In this document: positions 55,541 through 64,000 of the stretch, piece after piece
Position numbering within the stretch: position 1 is the stretch's first letter
Layout of the letters: the number at the start of each line of letters is the position of its first letter
DNA from: Mesorhizobium jarvisii
GTDB lineage: Bacteria > Pseudomonadota > Alphaproteobacteria > Rhizobiales > Rhizobiaceae
NCBI RefSeq assembly: GCF_003601985.1
Contig: NZ_QZXA01000004.1
Coordinates: forward strand, 62,001-126,000
Length of the DNA stretch: 64,000 nt
Reading direction: 5' to 3'
The notes under the pieces: model-generated
The model's input: the letters and a program-made list of their open reading frames with translations, nothing else
Database searches by the model: none
Told to the model about the DNA's origin: nothing
Program-made: the position numbers and the translations under genes

Positions 55541-56980
55541 ATGGCACAGTTTCGAAAGAACCTCATCGATGGCGAATGGGTCGGCGATGCCGGCTCCCGC
55601 AACATCAACCCTTCGGACACCGGCGATGTCGTCGGCGAATATGCCTCGGCTGGGGTCGAACAGGCCAAGCAGGCCATCGCGGCGGCCAAGGCGGCGTTTC
55701 CTTCATGGTCCCGCTCCGGTCCATTGGCACGCCATGCGGTGCTGAAAAAGGCGTCCGACGAGATCATGGCGCGCAAGGACGAGATCGGCCGCAATCTGGC
55801 GCGTGAGGAAGGCAAGACGCTGGCCGAAGGCATTGGCGAGACCATCCGCGCCGCCCAGATATTCGATTTCTTTGCCGGCGAAACATTGCGCCTGACCGGA
55901 GAGATGGTGCCGAGCGTGCGGCCGGGCGTCGGCGTCGAGATCACCCGCGAGGCTGTCGGCGTGGTCGGCATCATCACGCCGTGGAATTTCCCCATCGCCA
56001 TCCCGGCCTGGAAGATCGCGCCGGCGCTGGCGCATGGCAACACCATCGTCTTCAAGCCGGCCGAGCTGGTTCCGGAGAGCGCCTGGTCCATCGTCGATAT
56101 CCTGCATCGCGCCGGCCTGCCCAAGGGCGTGCTCAACCTCGTGATGGGCAAGGGCTCGGTGGTCGGCCAGGCGATGCTCGACAGCCCCGATGTCAACGCC
56201 ATCACCTTCACCGGTTCGGTCGGCACGGGAAAACGCGTCGCCGCGGCAAGTGTCGAGCATATGCGCAAGTTCCAGCTCGAAATGGGCGGTAAGAACCCGC
56301 TGGTCGTGCTTGACGACGCCGATCTTGCGGTCGCGGTCGATTGCGCGCTCAACGGCGCCTTCTTCTCGACCGGCCAGCGCTGCACCGCCTCGTCCAGGCT
56401 GATCGTGACCGAAGGGATCCATGACCGTTTCGTCGATGCGCTGAAGGAGCGGATGGGCAGACTGGTGATCGGCGATGCGCTCGATGCGCAGACCCAGATC
56501 GGCCCGGTCGTCGACGCGACCCAGCTGAAACAGGACGAGGATTATATCGCCATCGGAGTCAGGGAAGGCGCTACGCTCGCCTTCGGCGGCGAACGGCTCG
56601 ACCGCAAGACACCCGGCTTCTATCTCAGCCCGGCCCTGCTGACCGAAGCCACCAATGCCATGCGCTCTTCGCGCGAGGAGATTTTTGGCCCAGTCGCCAG
56701 CGTCATCCGCGTCAAGGATTATGACGAGGCGCTTTCCGTCGCCAACGACACGCCTTTCGGGCTCACCTCGGGCATCTGCACCACGAGCCTGAAGCATGCC
56801 ACGCACTTCAAGCGCAATTCGGAGGCCGGCATGGTGATGGTCAACCTGCCGACGGCGGGCGTCGATTTCCATGTTCCCTTCGGTGGCCGCAAGGGCTCGA
56901 GCTACGGCCCGCGCGAACAGGGCCGCTATGCCATGGAGTTCTACACCACGGTGAAGACCGCCTATACATTCGCAGGCTGA
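55541..56980 (+). CDS. NAD(P)-dependent aldehyde dehydrogenase
   Basis: The 479-residue enzyme has the full ALDH set: the TPWNFPIAIPAWKIAPALA binding loop, the TGSVGTGKRV Rossmann turn, EMGGKNPLVV, and the catalytic Cys in GQRCTASSRL, ending with PFGGRKGSSYGPREQG. It belongs to the succinate-/ketoglutarate-semialdehyde group by the KGSSYGPREQG tail. AGGAAAGA precedes the ATG at 55541. It is divergent from the TetR gene, so it may oxidise an aldehyde made during methyl-amine or betaine breakdown; the substrate is not determined. Confidence 0.93.
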   Translation: MAQFRKNLIDGEWVGDAGSRNINPSDTGDVVGEYASAGVEQAKQAIAAAKAAFPSWSRSGPLARHAVLKKASDEIMARKDEIGRNLAREEGKTLAEGIGETIRAAQIFDFFAGETLRLTGEMVPSVRPGVGVEITREAVGVVGIITPWNFPIAIPAWKIAPALAHGNTIVFKPAELVPESAWSIVDILHRAGLPKGVLNLVMGKGSVVGQAMLDSPDVNAITFTGSVGTGKRVAAASVEHMRKFQLEMGGKNPLVVLDDADLAVAVDCALNGAFFSTGQRCTASSRLIVTEGIHDRFVDALKERMGRLVIGDALDAQTQIGPVVDATQLKQDEDYIAIGVREGATLAFGGERLDRKTPGFYLSPALLTEATNAMRSSREEIFGPVASVIRVKDYDEALSVANDTPFGLTSGICTTSLKHATHFKRNSEAGMVMVNLPTAGVDFHVPFGGRKGSSYGPREQGRYAMEFYTTVKTAYTFAG

Positions 56981-57034
56981 TCGGGCGCCGGCCTGTCGGG
57001 CCGGCGACCTTCACCGGGGAATCGGCATGAGGCA

Positions 57035-57610
57035 ATGACGTTGCAGGACCTGACCTGGCTCAACCCGCCGCCGCATCACGCCGTCGACGGCGATGCGGTG
57101 CGCGTGCGCACCGGCAAGGAGACCGATTTCTGGCGCCAGACCTTCTACGGTTTCTGGCGTGACAACGGCCACTTCCTGCATCGGCCGGTCGAGGGCGATT
57201 TCACCGCCGAAGTCACCGTCAAGGGCGACTACAAGGTGCTCTATGACCAGGCCGGACTGATGGTCCGGCTCAGCGAAACGCATTGGATCAAGGCCGGCAT
57301 CGAATACACCGACGGCCTTGCCTATTTCTCCGTCGTCGTCACCAACGACACATCGGACTGGTCGCTGGTCGCCATTCACGCCGGCCCGAACGGCGTCAGC
57401 ATCCGCCTGACCCGCCACGGCGAGGCGATCCGCGTCCAGTATCTCGACGCTTCGGACGGTCACTGGAAGCCGGTGCGGCTCGCCTATTTTCCGATCTCGA
57501 AGACGGTCGATGTCGGCATGATGTGCTGTTCGCCGCAGCGCGAGGGTTTCGAGGTCACATTCTCGGGATTTTCGGTCGGCCCGCCGATTTCACGGGAACT
57601 CCACGGCTGA
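57035..57610 (+). CDS. DUF1349 domain protein
   Basis: The 191-residue protein is a single concanavalin-A-like beta-sandwich of the DUF1349 family: FWRQTFYGFWRDNGHFLHRP near the N-terminus, YDQAGLMVRLSETHWIKAGI in the middle, and VDVGMMCCSPQREGFEVTFS at the end. Members are thought to bind carbohydrate. It has no signal peptide. It follows the aldehyde dehydrogenase by 54 nt, with a short GC hairpin between, and may be cotranscribed. Confidence 0.85.
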   Translation: MTLQDLTWLNPPPHHAVDGDAVRVRTGKETDFWRQTFYGFWRDNGHFLHRPVEGDFTAEVTVKGDYKVLYDQAGLMVRLSETHWIKAGIEYTDGLAYFSVVVTNDTSDWSLVAIHAGPNGVSIRLTRHGEAIRVQYLDASDGHWKPVRLAYFPISKTVDVGMMCCSPQREGFEVTFSGFSVGPPISRELHG

Positions 57611-57668
57611 CGTTCCGGCCGGAACCGGGACATTGCAGCCGCGACGGTGTCTGGGCTAAGTCTTGCCG

Positions 57669-58667
57669 ATGGGCATGTCGCGTTGGCGGGCAAAACTCAA
57701 AAAGGCGGTGCGTTCCTGGGCGCTGAGATTTCTCGGCGTTCCTTCCGTGCTGTGGTCGCAAGGCATCGCTTACTTCTGCGACTTCGCCGGACCCGATTGG
57801 TATCGCAACGCGCCGACCGAATCGACGCAGGACGAGGCCTTTTTCCGCGACCACTACAGTGGCGCACACGGCATCGTCTGGGTGCGGCTGAGCACATTGG
57901 CCAGGGAACGGCGAAACTGCGACCTCGATACGTTCACCCGGGTCGTCTTGCCGACCATCAAGGCTCCCTTCGTCCTGCTGACAACCGACGGCGATGCCTC
58001 GGTGCCGTCGGACCTGGCGAAGGACACCGTCGAGCGGCTCCTCGCCAACCCCTATCTGGTATCCTGGTACAGCCAGAACTGCGATGGCGTCCATCCCCGG
58101 ATCAAGCCGTTCCCGATCGGACTGGACCTCCATACGCCACGCTCCCTTGCGACGCCTGCCGGACTGGTGCGGCAACTGCAAACCCTGCGCGGCCGGCAAG
58201 GCGGTGCGGATCGTCGCCAGCCCAGGATATTCTGTGATTTCAGCGTCAGCAGCGGCTCGAGCGATCGTCGGGAATTGCTTGATGTGCTGGACGGATGCCC
58301 GCATGTCGACTTCCTGAAAAGACGTGTTTCGCAGCGCGGCATCTGGCAGCTGTATTCGCAATATCCGCTCGTGCTTTCGACCACGGGAAACGGCCTCGAC
58401 TGTCACCGCACATGGGAGCTGCTTTATCTCGGCTGCATCGTCGTGACCAAGACCTCGCCGCTCGATCCTCTCTACGAGGGCTTGCCGGTCATCATTGTCG
58501 AGGATTGGCACGAGGTCAGGGATCCGGAAGCGCCACAGCGCTGGATCGGCAAAGTCGCGCATCTGACGGACCGGGAATATTTGTGGCGACGCCTGCGGCC
58601 GCAGGCCTATCTGGAGCCCCTCAGGCAGGAATTTCGGCAGGCTGCCGCCTCACCAGGGGACGTGTAG
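57669..58667 (+). CDS. Exostosin-like glycosyltransferase-type protein
   Basis: The 332-residue protein resembles exostosin-type (GT47-like) C-terminal domains: near residues 240-300 it reads STTGNGLDCHRTWELLYLGC, then SPLDPLYEGLPVIIVEDW. A basic N-terminus with weak hydrophobicity gives no clear export signal. The ATG at 57669 is used because the first in-frame start is a TTG two codons earlier. Its 3' end overlaps the convergent GT32-GT62 gene by 18 nt. Sugar specificity unknown. Confidence 0.65.
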   Translation: MGMSRWRAKLKKAVRSWALRFLGVPSVLWSQGIAYFCDFAGPDWYRNAPTESTQDEAFFRDHYSGAHGIVWVRLSTLARERRNCDLDTFTRVVLPTIKAPFVLLTTDGDASVPSDLAKDTVERLLANPYLVSWYSQNCDGVHPRIKPFPIGLDLHTPRSLATPAGLVRQLQTLRGRQGGADRRQPRIFCDFSVSSGSSDRRELLDVLDGCPHVDFLKRRVSQRGIWQLYSQYPLVLSTTGNGLDCHRTWELLYLGCIVVTKTSPLDPLYEGLPVIIVEDWHEVRDPEAPQRWIGKVAHLTDREYLWRRLRPQAYLEPLRQEFRQAAASPGDV

Positions 58668-60224
58668 GATCTCCAGCTTCGGCAGGCCGACCGGCCGGAT
58701 GCCGAGATCGTTGGCGAGCACCCCAAAGGCTTCGGTCTCGATCAGGTCGCGGTAGGGAATTTCGGGGAAGCGAAGGCCGCCGCGATGCAGAGCGGCATCG
58801 ACCAGAAGCATGGTTCCGCCGACCGCATCGAGGCCGATGATGTCGAGATGCCTGACATCGCTCAGATGATAGCGATATGGGGTCTGCTTGGGAGGCTGGT
58901 GCAGACCGCCGCGGATCTCGCGGTAGTAGCGATAATCCCTGGTCCGCCGTCGGATAACGAAACTTTTGAGGTCGAAGCTGTCGCCGCCGGCGATCTTCAC
59001 GCAGTTGGGCACAGCGATGCGATGCCGCGTGGCGATCAGCCGGCCCAGCACATCGCCGGGAAAGCGCCAGATGTCGATATCGATCCACAGCGCCCAGTCG
59101 TCGTCTTCCTTCAGCCCGTGATCGATGAGGTAATTTCGCACCTTGGCAATCGCGCCGCGCCGCACGCGTTGCATGCTCGGCCTGGCCCGTTTTGCCCTGT
59201 CGAGCCTGGTGCCGACCTGTCGCTGCAGCAGCACAATATCACGATATCTGCCGGCCAGCCCCGTCGTCGCGGCCTGCAGCCGTTCCCAGCTGCCATCCAG
59301 GCTGTCGCCTTCGCAGAAGACCAGCTTGATCCTGTCCTTGGGGTAGTCGAGCCCGTCCAGCGCATCGAGAAAGGGTTGGATGAGGTCGGCGGCGTCGCGA
59401 AGCGGCACCAGAACAGCGATGTTCTGGCCCGAAGGCGGCGGCGCCGCCAGAACCGCCTTGTCGACGCCGGCTTTGGCCTCGGCCTCATCCAGATACGCTC
59501 CGCGCGTCAGCTGGTACCGAAGCCGATAGGCTTGGTTGCGCAGCCTGGTCGTCCATTTCGGTGGCGGCTCCGGGATCCACCATGTGCCGGCCCAGTGATG
59601 GATCGAAAGTGCTGCAGTATCGTCGCCGGCCTCACGCTCCATGCTCCCGGCAGACGTCACCGGCGAGAACAGGCCGGAAGGGTGAATGGCAAAGGCTTCC
59701 TGATCGCTGTAACCGCGCTGGGCGGAGGTCAAAAGGCAAGGACCGGTCGCGTCGAGCACGTCCTCGGCGTCTGCGAGCCCGGGCATCATGGACAGGACAT
59801 GCATCCAGAACGGATGCCGGCGCGGGCTAGCGATTGTTCCGTTGAACAGAAGATAGGGCAGGCCCCGGAAGTCCGCCTGGACGGCCGCATGCGACGCCGG
59901 CTCCTTGCACAGCACGACACGGGTCTCGCCCATGATCGGATCGAAGGCCGCCACGCATTCGCAGTCGATGTCGGCATAGACCCCGCCAAAATGATGCAGC
60001 AGCATGTAGCGGGCCGCATCCGAGCGCTGCACGCCCCTCGTGTAGCCGCAGAACATCGACAGGAAATCAGGGTAGTGCTCGGCCACGAATTCGAGCAGCA
60101 TCCGGTCGCTCCAGAACATCACCGTCCAGTGCGGATTGTGCCGCTTCCAGCTGTCTGCATAGGCCTGGAAGCGCGCTGGAATGGCGTCGCTCTTCCAGGT
60201 CTGGTGCAGGATTGCCGGAATCAT
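58650..60224 (-). CDS. Fused glycosyltransferase: GT32 (Och1-like) plus GT62 (Anp1/Mnn9-like)
   Basis: The 524-residue protein begins IPAILHQTWKSDAIPARF and has the DxD-type YADIDCE (Asp85/Asp87) after RSDAARYMLLHHFGGV, the hallmarks of GT32 Och1-like alpha-mannosyltransferases (about 1-220). After a basic linker, residues 267-524 start IAVLVPLRDAADLIQPFLDA and show AKVRNYLIDHGL then WIDIDIWRFPGDVLGRLI (Asp382/Asp384), the pattern of Anp1/Mnn9/Van1 (GT62) proteins. Both donor-site acidic pairs are intact. Its start overlaps the GT4 gene stop by 4 nt. Confidence 0.8.
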   Translation of the reverse strand: MIPAILHQTWKSDAIPARFQAYADSWKRHNPHWTVMFWSDRMLLEFVAEHYPDFLSMFCGYTRGVQRSDAARYMLLHHFGGVYADIDCECVAAFDPIMGETRVVLCKEPASHAAVQADFRGLPYLLFNGTIASPRRHPFWMHVLSMMPGLADAEDVLDATGPCLLTSAQRGYSDQEAFAIHPSGLFSPVTSAGSMEREAGDDTAALSIHHWAGTWWIPEPPPKWTTRLRNQAYRLRYQLTRGAYLDEAEAKAGVDKAVLAAPPPSGQNIAVLVPLRDAADLIQPFLDALDGLDYPKDRIKLVFCEGDSLDGSWERLQAATTGLAGRYRDIVLLQRQVGTRLDRAKRARPSMQRVRRGAIAKVRNYLIDHGLKEDDDWALWIDIDIWRFPGDVLGRLIATRHRIAVPNCVKIAGGDSFDLKSFVIRRRTRDYRYYREIRGGLHQPPKQTPYRYHLSDVRHLDIIGLDAVGGTMLLVDAALHRGGLRFPEIPYRDLIETEAFGVLANDLGIRPVGLPKLEILHVPW

Positions 60225-61495
60225 CCGGTGGCGCCGTTTGATCCAAGCCCGTCACGAACGGCATCGCGGATCGCTTGCGGGCCGAACCTTGCCCATACCG
60301 CCTGATGCGCCCGAAGGCGTTGCCGCGCCCTGCGTTCGGGGTCGAGACAGAGTCCGATGGCCATCTCGGCAAGCGTTTCATCGGATTGAGACAGCAGCAC
60401 CTCGTCATTTTCGACCAGGTCCAGGCCTTCGGCCGCGATCGGCGTGGCGATCACCGGCACGCCCGCGGCCATTGCCTCCAGGATCTTGATGCGTGTGCCG
60501 CCGCCCGCCGTCAGTGGGACGATGGTGAGATGCGCGCTGGACAACAGCGGCGCGACATCCGCGGGATCTTCGATGAGCTCCACACCAGCCAATCCAGCCA
60601 ATGCCTGCACTTCCGGTCGCGGGGTGCGTCCCGCCAGGACGAGCTTGGCATCCGGCAGGGCGTGTCGCATACGGGGCAATATGACACTGGCCAACCGCTG
60701 GGCGGCATCGATGTTTGGCGGGTAGGCGAGATGGCCGATGAACACGATCACCGGAAAGCCGTTGTCGGTCGACGGCTCGGCGGGCAGGCGCGCGAGACCA
60801 TCCCCGGCCTGCGGAATTCCGTTCGGAACAACGTCGATCGGGATCCTGTGCCGGGAAAGCGTCATCAGCTTCTGGCGATCGAGGTTCGAGCAGACCCATA
60901 CCCTGTCGACGAGGGACAGTGCTTTTCTCTCGAGGAGCCGGACGTTGAATGCTGCCGCGCTTCGCTTGGCACTGAGACGCCTGATCTGTCCGGCCAGGTC
61001 GGACTCGACATTGTGCATGTCGAGAATGAGTTGCTCCGCCAGCGGCCGCAGGGGCCGCAGCAGCTTGAACAGGCCAACGCCCTCGACAATGATGGTGTCA
61101 GGGCGGAATTCACGGACGAGTGCCTCAAGCCGCGTCAGCGCGGAACGCGATATGCGATTCTCCGCCCTTGAGCGCCACCAACCGATCGAGGCTGTGCGAG
61201 GTTCGCCTTCGATCGACAGGGCCTCGACCCGGATCAATGGATCAGGTGCATTCCTTACCTTGTTCGGCTTCACTGAAACCAGGCAGACCGGTCCGAACCT
61301 GGCGGCCGCTTCGGCGTTGCGATAGTTTCTCAGATCCGCACCTGAAGCTGGCGGAAAGCCCGGGTCGTGCGACACGACCACCGTACGTTTCTGGGTCGCC
61401 CGCTCGGGCTGGCCGACAGCTGGTTGCGCGCCTGTGCCGTTCAATGCTGACGCCTGGGGCTTTGTCCCAGGCAAGGGGTCCAATTCGGATGGCAT
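60221..61495 (-). CDS. GT4-type glycosyltransferase
   Basis: The 424-residue GT-B enzyme has an N-terminal acceptor domain with VVSHDPGFPPASGADLRNYR, and a C-terminal donor domain with VVPNGIPQAGDG, VIVFIGHLAYPPNIDAAQRL, KLVLAGRTPRPEVQAL and GGTRIKILEAMAAGVPVIAT, where the Glu contacts the nucleotide sugar. It overlaps the fused GT32-GT62 gene by 4 nt, so the two act in one pathway, probably a surface glycan. Confidence 0.9.
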   Translation of the reverse strand: MPSELDPLPGTKPQASALNGTGAQPAVGQPERATQKRTVVVSHDPGFPPASGADLRNYRNAEAAARFGPVCLVSVKPNKVRNAPDPLIRVEALSIEGEPRTASIGWWRSRAENRISRSALTRLEALVREFRPDTIIVEGVGLFKLLRPLRPLAEQLILDMHNVESDLAGQIRRLSAKRSAAAFNVRLLERKALSLVDRVWVCSNLDRQKLMTLSRHRIPIDVVPNGIPQAGDGLARLPAEPSTDNGFPVIVFIGHLAYPPNIDAAQRLASVILPRMRHALPDAKLVLAGRTPRPEVQALAGLAGVELIEDPADVAPLLSSAHLTIVPLTAGGGTRIKILEAMAAGVPVIATPIAAEGLDLVENDEVLLSQSDETLAEMAIGLCLDPERRARQRLRAHQAVWARFGPQAIRDAVRDGLGSNGATG

Positions 61496-61530
61496 TCAGA
61501 ACGATTCCGTGATTACAGGCATCAGCGCCA

Positions 61531-61550
61531 CCTTGTTTAGCTGAACAAGG
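61531..61550 (-). terminator. Short hairpin downstream of the FAD oxidoreductase gene
   Basis: CCTTGTT-TAGCTG-AACAAGG gives a 7-bp stem in the 119-nt gap between the oxidoreductase stop and the GT4 start. There is no U-tract, so termination is uncertain. Confidence 0.35.
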
Positions 61551-61614
61551 CTTTCGTCAAGCACTGTATATTTTGAATACTGCCGCGCCCCGAGTCCTCT
61601 GCGCGGGGCCGGGT

Positions 61615-63144
61615 TCATCGCCTCGACCAGGCCAGCCAGCGCGCCGCCAGACGCCTGCGCAAGGAGGTGAACCGGGTTCGCCTGTAGGCATCGCCCGCCA
61701 TTTTGATGCCTTGTGCCTGCGTCGGGAACGGATGGATGACGTCGGCCAGGGCGTGCAATCCCATGCCCGACCTTATGGCAAGCGTCACCGCATTGATCAT
61801 CTCGCCGGCATGGGCGGCGACGACCGTCGCCCCCAGGATGCGGTCGGATCCCTCCCGGACATGGATCTTGACGAACCCTTCCTCCTCGCCGTCCATCACG
61901 GCGCGGGCGACATCATGCATCAGCACCGTATAGGTCTTGACCGGAATGCCGTTCTGCCGCGCCTCGATCGGATAAAGACCGACGTGAGCGATCTCCGGAT
62001 CGGTATAGGTGCACCAGGGAACGACGAGGTCACTGAGCCTTTCGCGCCCGCGAAACAGGGCATTGCGCACGACAATGCGTGCCGCTGCCTCGGCGGTATG
62101 AGTGAACTTGTATTCCAGGCACACATCGCCCGCCGCGTAGATGTGCGGATTGGTGGTCCTCAAATGATCGTCCACCTTGATGCCGTTGGCGTCATACACC
62201 ACCCCGGCCTCTTCCAGTCCGAGACCCCTGACATTGGGCGAACGGCCGACGCCGGTGATGATCTCGTCAACGGAGATCGTTGTCGTGTCGCCGTCCCGCA
62301 AAAGATCGGCGAGCTTCCTGCCGCCTTCCTTGCGTACCGCCACCACCTCGGTGTTCAGGCGCACCTCCACCCCCTCGCGCGCCAGTGTGTCCGAAAGGAT
62401 CTGCGCGGCGTCGCGTTCCTCGCCGGGCAGGAACATCGGGTCGCTCTGCGCCAGGATGACCTTCGCGCCGAGAAGACAGAAGGCCTGCGCCGTCTCGCAG
62501 CCAAGCGGCCCGCCGCCGATGACCAGGAGCCGCTCAGGACGCCGCGTGAGGTTGAACATGCTCTCATTGTCGAGATAGCCGGCCTCGGCAAGTCCCGGTA
62601 TCGCCGGCCCGCTCGGATGCGCGCCGGTCGCGACCAGGGCCTTCTTGAAATGCAGCGTCTTGCCGGCGACTTCAACCGTGTCCGGTCCGCCAAAGCGCGC
62701 TTCACCGAAATAGAGGTCGATGCCTTCGGCTGTGATGGCCGCGGCCGAATCGGCGCGGCTGAGCCGCTGCCGGATCTGCCGCATCCGCATCATGGCCCGT
62801 TCGAAGTCCACGGGAAGACGCGCCGGCGTGTCGCCGCCGAAATTCTCGGCATCGCGCATATCGGCATAGAGCCTGGCCGTGCGGATGATCGACTTCGAGG
62901 GGACGCCGCCGACATTGACGCAGGCGCCGCCGATCAGCCCGCGCTCGATCAGCGCGACCTTTGCGCCAAGGCTTGCGGCGTCGCGTGCCGCGGTCAGGCC
63001 GGCCGGTCCGGCGCCGATGACGACGAGATTGTAGGGACCGTCGGGAGTAGGGTTCTTCCAGCGCGGCGGATGCGCGCCTCGGACCAGTTCGACGTCATTG
63101 CGGTCGACTGGGAAGGTGGCCGCCTTTGTCTGTTCACGCGCCAT
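61615..63144 (-). CDS. FAD-dependent pyridine nucleotide-disulfide-type oxidoreductase lacking one redox Cys
   Basis: The 509-residue class I flavoprotein resembles mercuric-reductase/dihydrolipoamide-dehydrogenase relatives: VVIGAGPAGLTAARDAASLG, the second Rossmann LLVIGGGPLGCETAQAFCLL, IYAAGDVCLEYKFTHTAEAA and the C-terminal HPFPTQAQGIKMAGD. The active-site segment reads GGACVNVGGVPSK, so Cys75 is kept but the second redox Cys is Gly80. Disulfide chemistry is therefore lost, as in the soluble transhydrogenase branch. GGAG precedes the ATG. It overlaps the glucoamylase-family gene by 11 nt. Confidence 0.88.
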   Translation of the reverse strand: MAREQTKAATFPVDRNDVELVRGAHPPRWKNPTPDGPYNLVVIGAGPAGLTAARDAASLGAKVALIERGLIGGACVNVGGVPSKSIIRTARLYADMRDAENFGGDTPARLPVDFERAMMRMRQIRQRLSRADSAAAITAEGIDLYFGEARFGGPDTVEVAGKTLHFKKALVATGAHPSGPAIPGLAEAGYLDNESMFNLTRRPERLLVIGGGPLGCETAQAFCLLGAKVILAQSDPMFLPGEERDAAQILSDTLAREGVEVRLNTEVVAVRKEGGRKLADLLRDGDTTTISVDEIITGVGRSPNVRGLGLEEAGVVYDANGIKVDDHLRTTNPHIYAAGDVCLEYKFTHTAEAAARIVVRNALFRGRERLSDLVVPWCTYTDPEIAHVGLYPIEARQNGIPVKTYTVLMHDVARAVMDGEEEGFVKIHVREGSDRILGATVVAAHAGEMINAVTLAIRSGMGLHALADVIHPFPTQAQGIKMAGDAYRRTRFTSLRRRLAARWLAWSRR

Positions 63145-64000
63145 CGTAGGCTCCTGACGTGGAGCCTGCCGGCTGAGCCAGCCAGCCGCCGGTGAAACCC
63201 GCTTTGCCCAGGCCGCGGCGGATGTGCGGATTGGAGCGCATCAGCTCCCAGATCAGGCGCGAGCGGTGGTTCTCGATCATCATCACCACGATGCCCTGGT
63301 CCAGCCCGTAATGGCCTTCCGACACCCAGCCGTCGCGGCCGAATTTTCGCCGGTTGGCCAAGGTCGGATTGAAGCCGCTCGGCAGGCGGAAATTGTCCAT
63401 CACTTGCGGATAGCGCTCGCCGAGATGACGCATGGCGGCCAGGCAGATGTCAGGCGCGAAAGGCAGCGACGCGGGATAGGACCATGGCGCGATCGTCCCG
63501 TCATCCGGCCCGAACGGTGCGCCACGCGCAGCATAGCCCGAAAACCGGTGTCTCCGTCGCTCGACACTGGCGCGGAAGCCGCCCGGCCCGTCTCCCGCCG
63601 AGAGGCCCCAAAGGTTCTCGCCATAGCCGTCGAAGCCATAGGGGTTGTGGCGGGCATAGTCGCGGTGGAGATAGGTCGCGCGGCGGCTGTTTTCGAAATA
63701 GTCCGAATTCTTCTCGCGCATGAAAGCGTCGCGGATGCCGGCGAAATCGATCCAGGCATGCGAAAACTGGTGCATGAACAGCGGGCCGCCATAGAGCACG
63801 TCATGGCCGTAGATGTTTTCCCATTGGTAGGTCGCCGTCCAGGCTTCGTAACTATCGTCGGAAGTCGGGCTGTCCGGCGAAGCCATCGACAGCACGTAGA
63901 GGATGGTCGCCTCGTTGTAGCCTTCCCAACCGTAGTGGAGGAAACCGCTCTTCGGCTTCCAGCCCTGCCGCAAGGTAGGGCTGCTGCCTTGCGCCCAGCG
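63134..64000 (-). CDS. Glucoamylase/GH144-type glycoside hydrolase (3' part; gene begins beyond the window)
   Basis: The frame stays open to the right edge, so the 5' part is missing. The visible 288 residues show GFLHYGWEGYNEATILYVLS, YGHDVLYGGPLFMHQFSHAW, SDYFENSRRATYLHRDYARH, the YGENLWGLSAGDGPG segment and SEGHYGLDQGIVVMMIENHR, which fit the glucoamylase (PF10091-type) alpha/alpha-barrel family that includes GH144 beta-1,2-glucanases. The C-terminus overlaps the FAD oxidoreductase start. Substrate preference cannot be judged from a fragment. Confidence 0.8.
   Translation of the reverse strand, partial: RWAQGSSPTLRQGWKPKSGFLHYGWEGYNEATILYVLSMASPDSPTSDDSYEAWTATYQWENIYGHDVLYGGPLFMHQFSHAWIDFAGIRDAFMREKNSDYFENSRRATYLHRDYARHNPYGFDGYGENLWGLSAGDGPGGFRASVERRRHRFSGYAARGAPFGPDDGTIAPWSYPASLPFAPDICLAAMRHLGERYPQVMDNFRLPSGFNPTLANRRKFGRDGWVSEGHYGLDQGIVVMMIENHRSRLIWELMRSNPHIRRGLGKAGFTGGWLAQPAGSTSGAYDGA

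Overview
The window is high-GC alphaproteobacterial chromosome, most likely from a Mesorhizobium or close relative. This is inferred from a class II EPSP synthase of the Agrobacterium CP4 type, a SyrA-family exopolysaccharide repressor, a dimethylglycine oxidoreductase/soxBDAG cluster, many ABC transporters, and three copies of a rhizobial-type palindromic intergenic repeat. I see no rRNA, CRISPR array, phage, transposase or integrase. Genes are dense, often overlap by 1 to 11 nt, and look vertically inherited.

Layout. 1-9.5 kb: the end of the proton-translocating transhydrogenase operon (pntAB partial, pntB), a membrane-protein gene preceded by a 25-codon microprotein, a secreted alpha/beta hydrolase, gyrB, and a secreted caspase-fold/TPR protein. 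9.6-16.9 kb: an FMN reductase, a cytochrome P450, an NDUFA9-like Rossmann protein, a DoxX protein, a divergent pair of DJ-1/PfpI proteins (one a GlxA-type AraC regulator, one membrane-anchored without HTH), and an Ldh-family oxidoreductase. 17-24.8 kb: a polar amino-acid ABC transporter divergent from a DDAH/arginine-deiminase-fold hydrolase, a TetR regulator and an AruI-like ThDP decarboxylase, then an SDR. This resembles uptake and breakdown of arginine-type guanidino compounds.

24.8-33 kb: a GT-C-like membrane protein, then housekeeping genes rpsA, cmk and aroA, a TIGR02300-type acidic protein, tRNA-Ala(GGC), syrA and two gene-free stretches. 33-44.2 kb: one long organosulfur block on the + strand: ssuD, an FAD/NAD(P)-binding protein, sfnG, a complete branched-chain-type ABC transporter (G-H-M-J-F order), sfnB and an msuE-like FMN reductase. 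Together these suggest import and oxidative desulfurisation of sulfones or sulfonates.

44.3-47 kb: a small membrane protein, a Tat-exported epoxide hydrolase and an AraC-type regulator. 47-57 kb: a glycine-betaine demethylation module on the - strand (dimethylglycine oxidoreductase, soxB, soxD, soxA, soxG) with a TetR regulator and a divergent aldehyde dehydrogenase. Two near-identical 16-bp palindromes sit about 44 bp upstream of the dimethylglycine gene and of the regulator. 57-64 kb: a DUF1349 protein and a surface-carbohydrate region with an exostosin-like protein, a fused GT32-GT62 glycosyltransferase (Och1-like plus Anp1/Mnn9-like), a GT4 glycosyltransferase, a disulfide oxidoreductase lacking one redox cysteine, and the 3' part of a glucoamylase/GH144-type gene that runs off the end.

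All functions come from reading motifs and protein similarity from memory; no database search or base-composition calculation was run.
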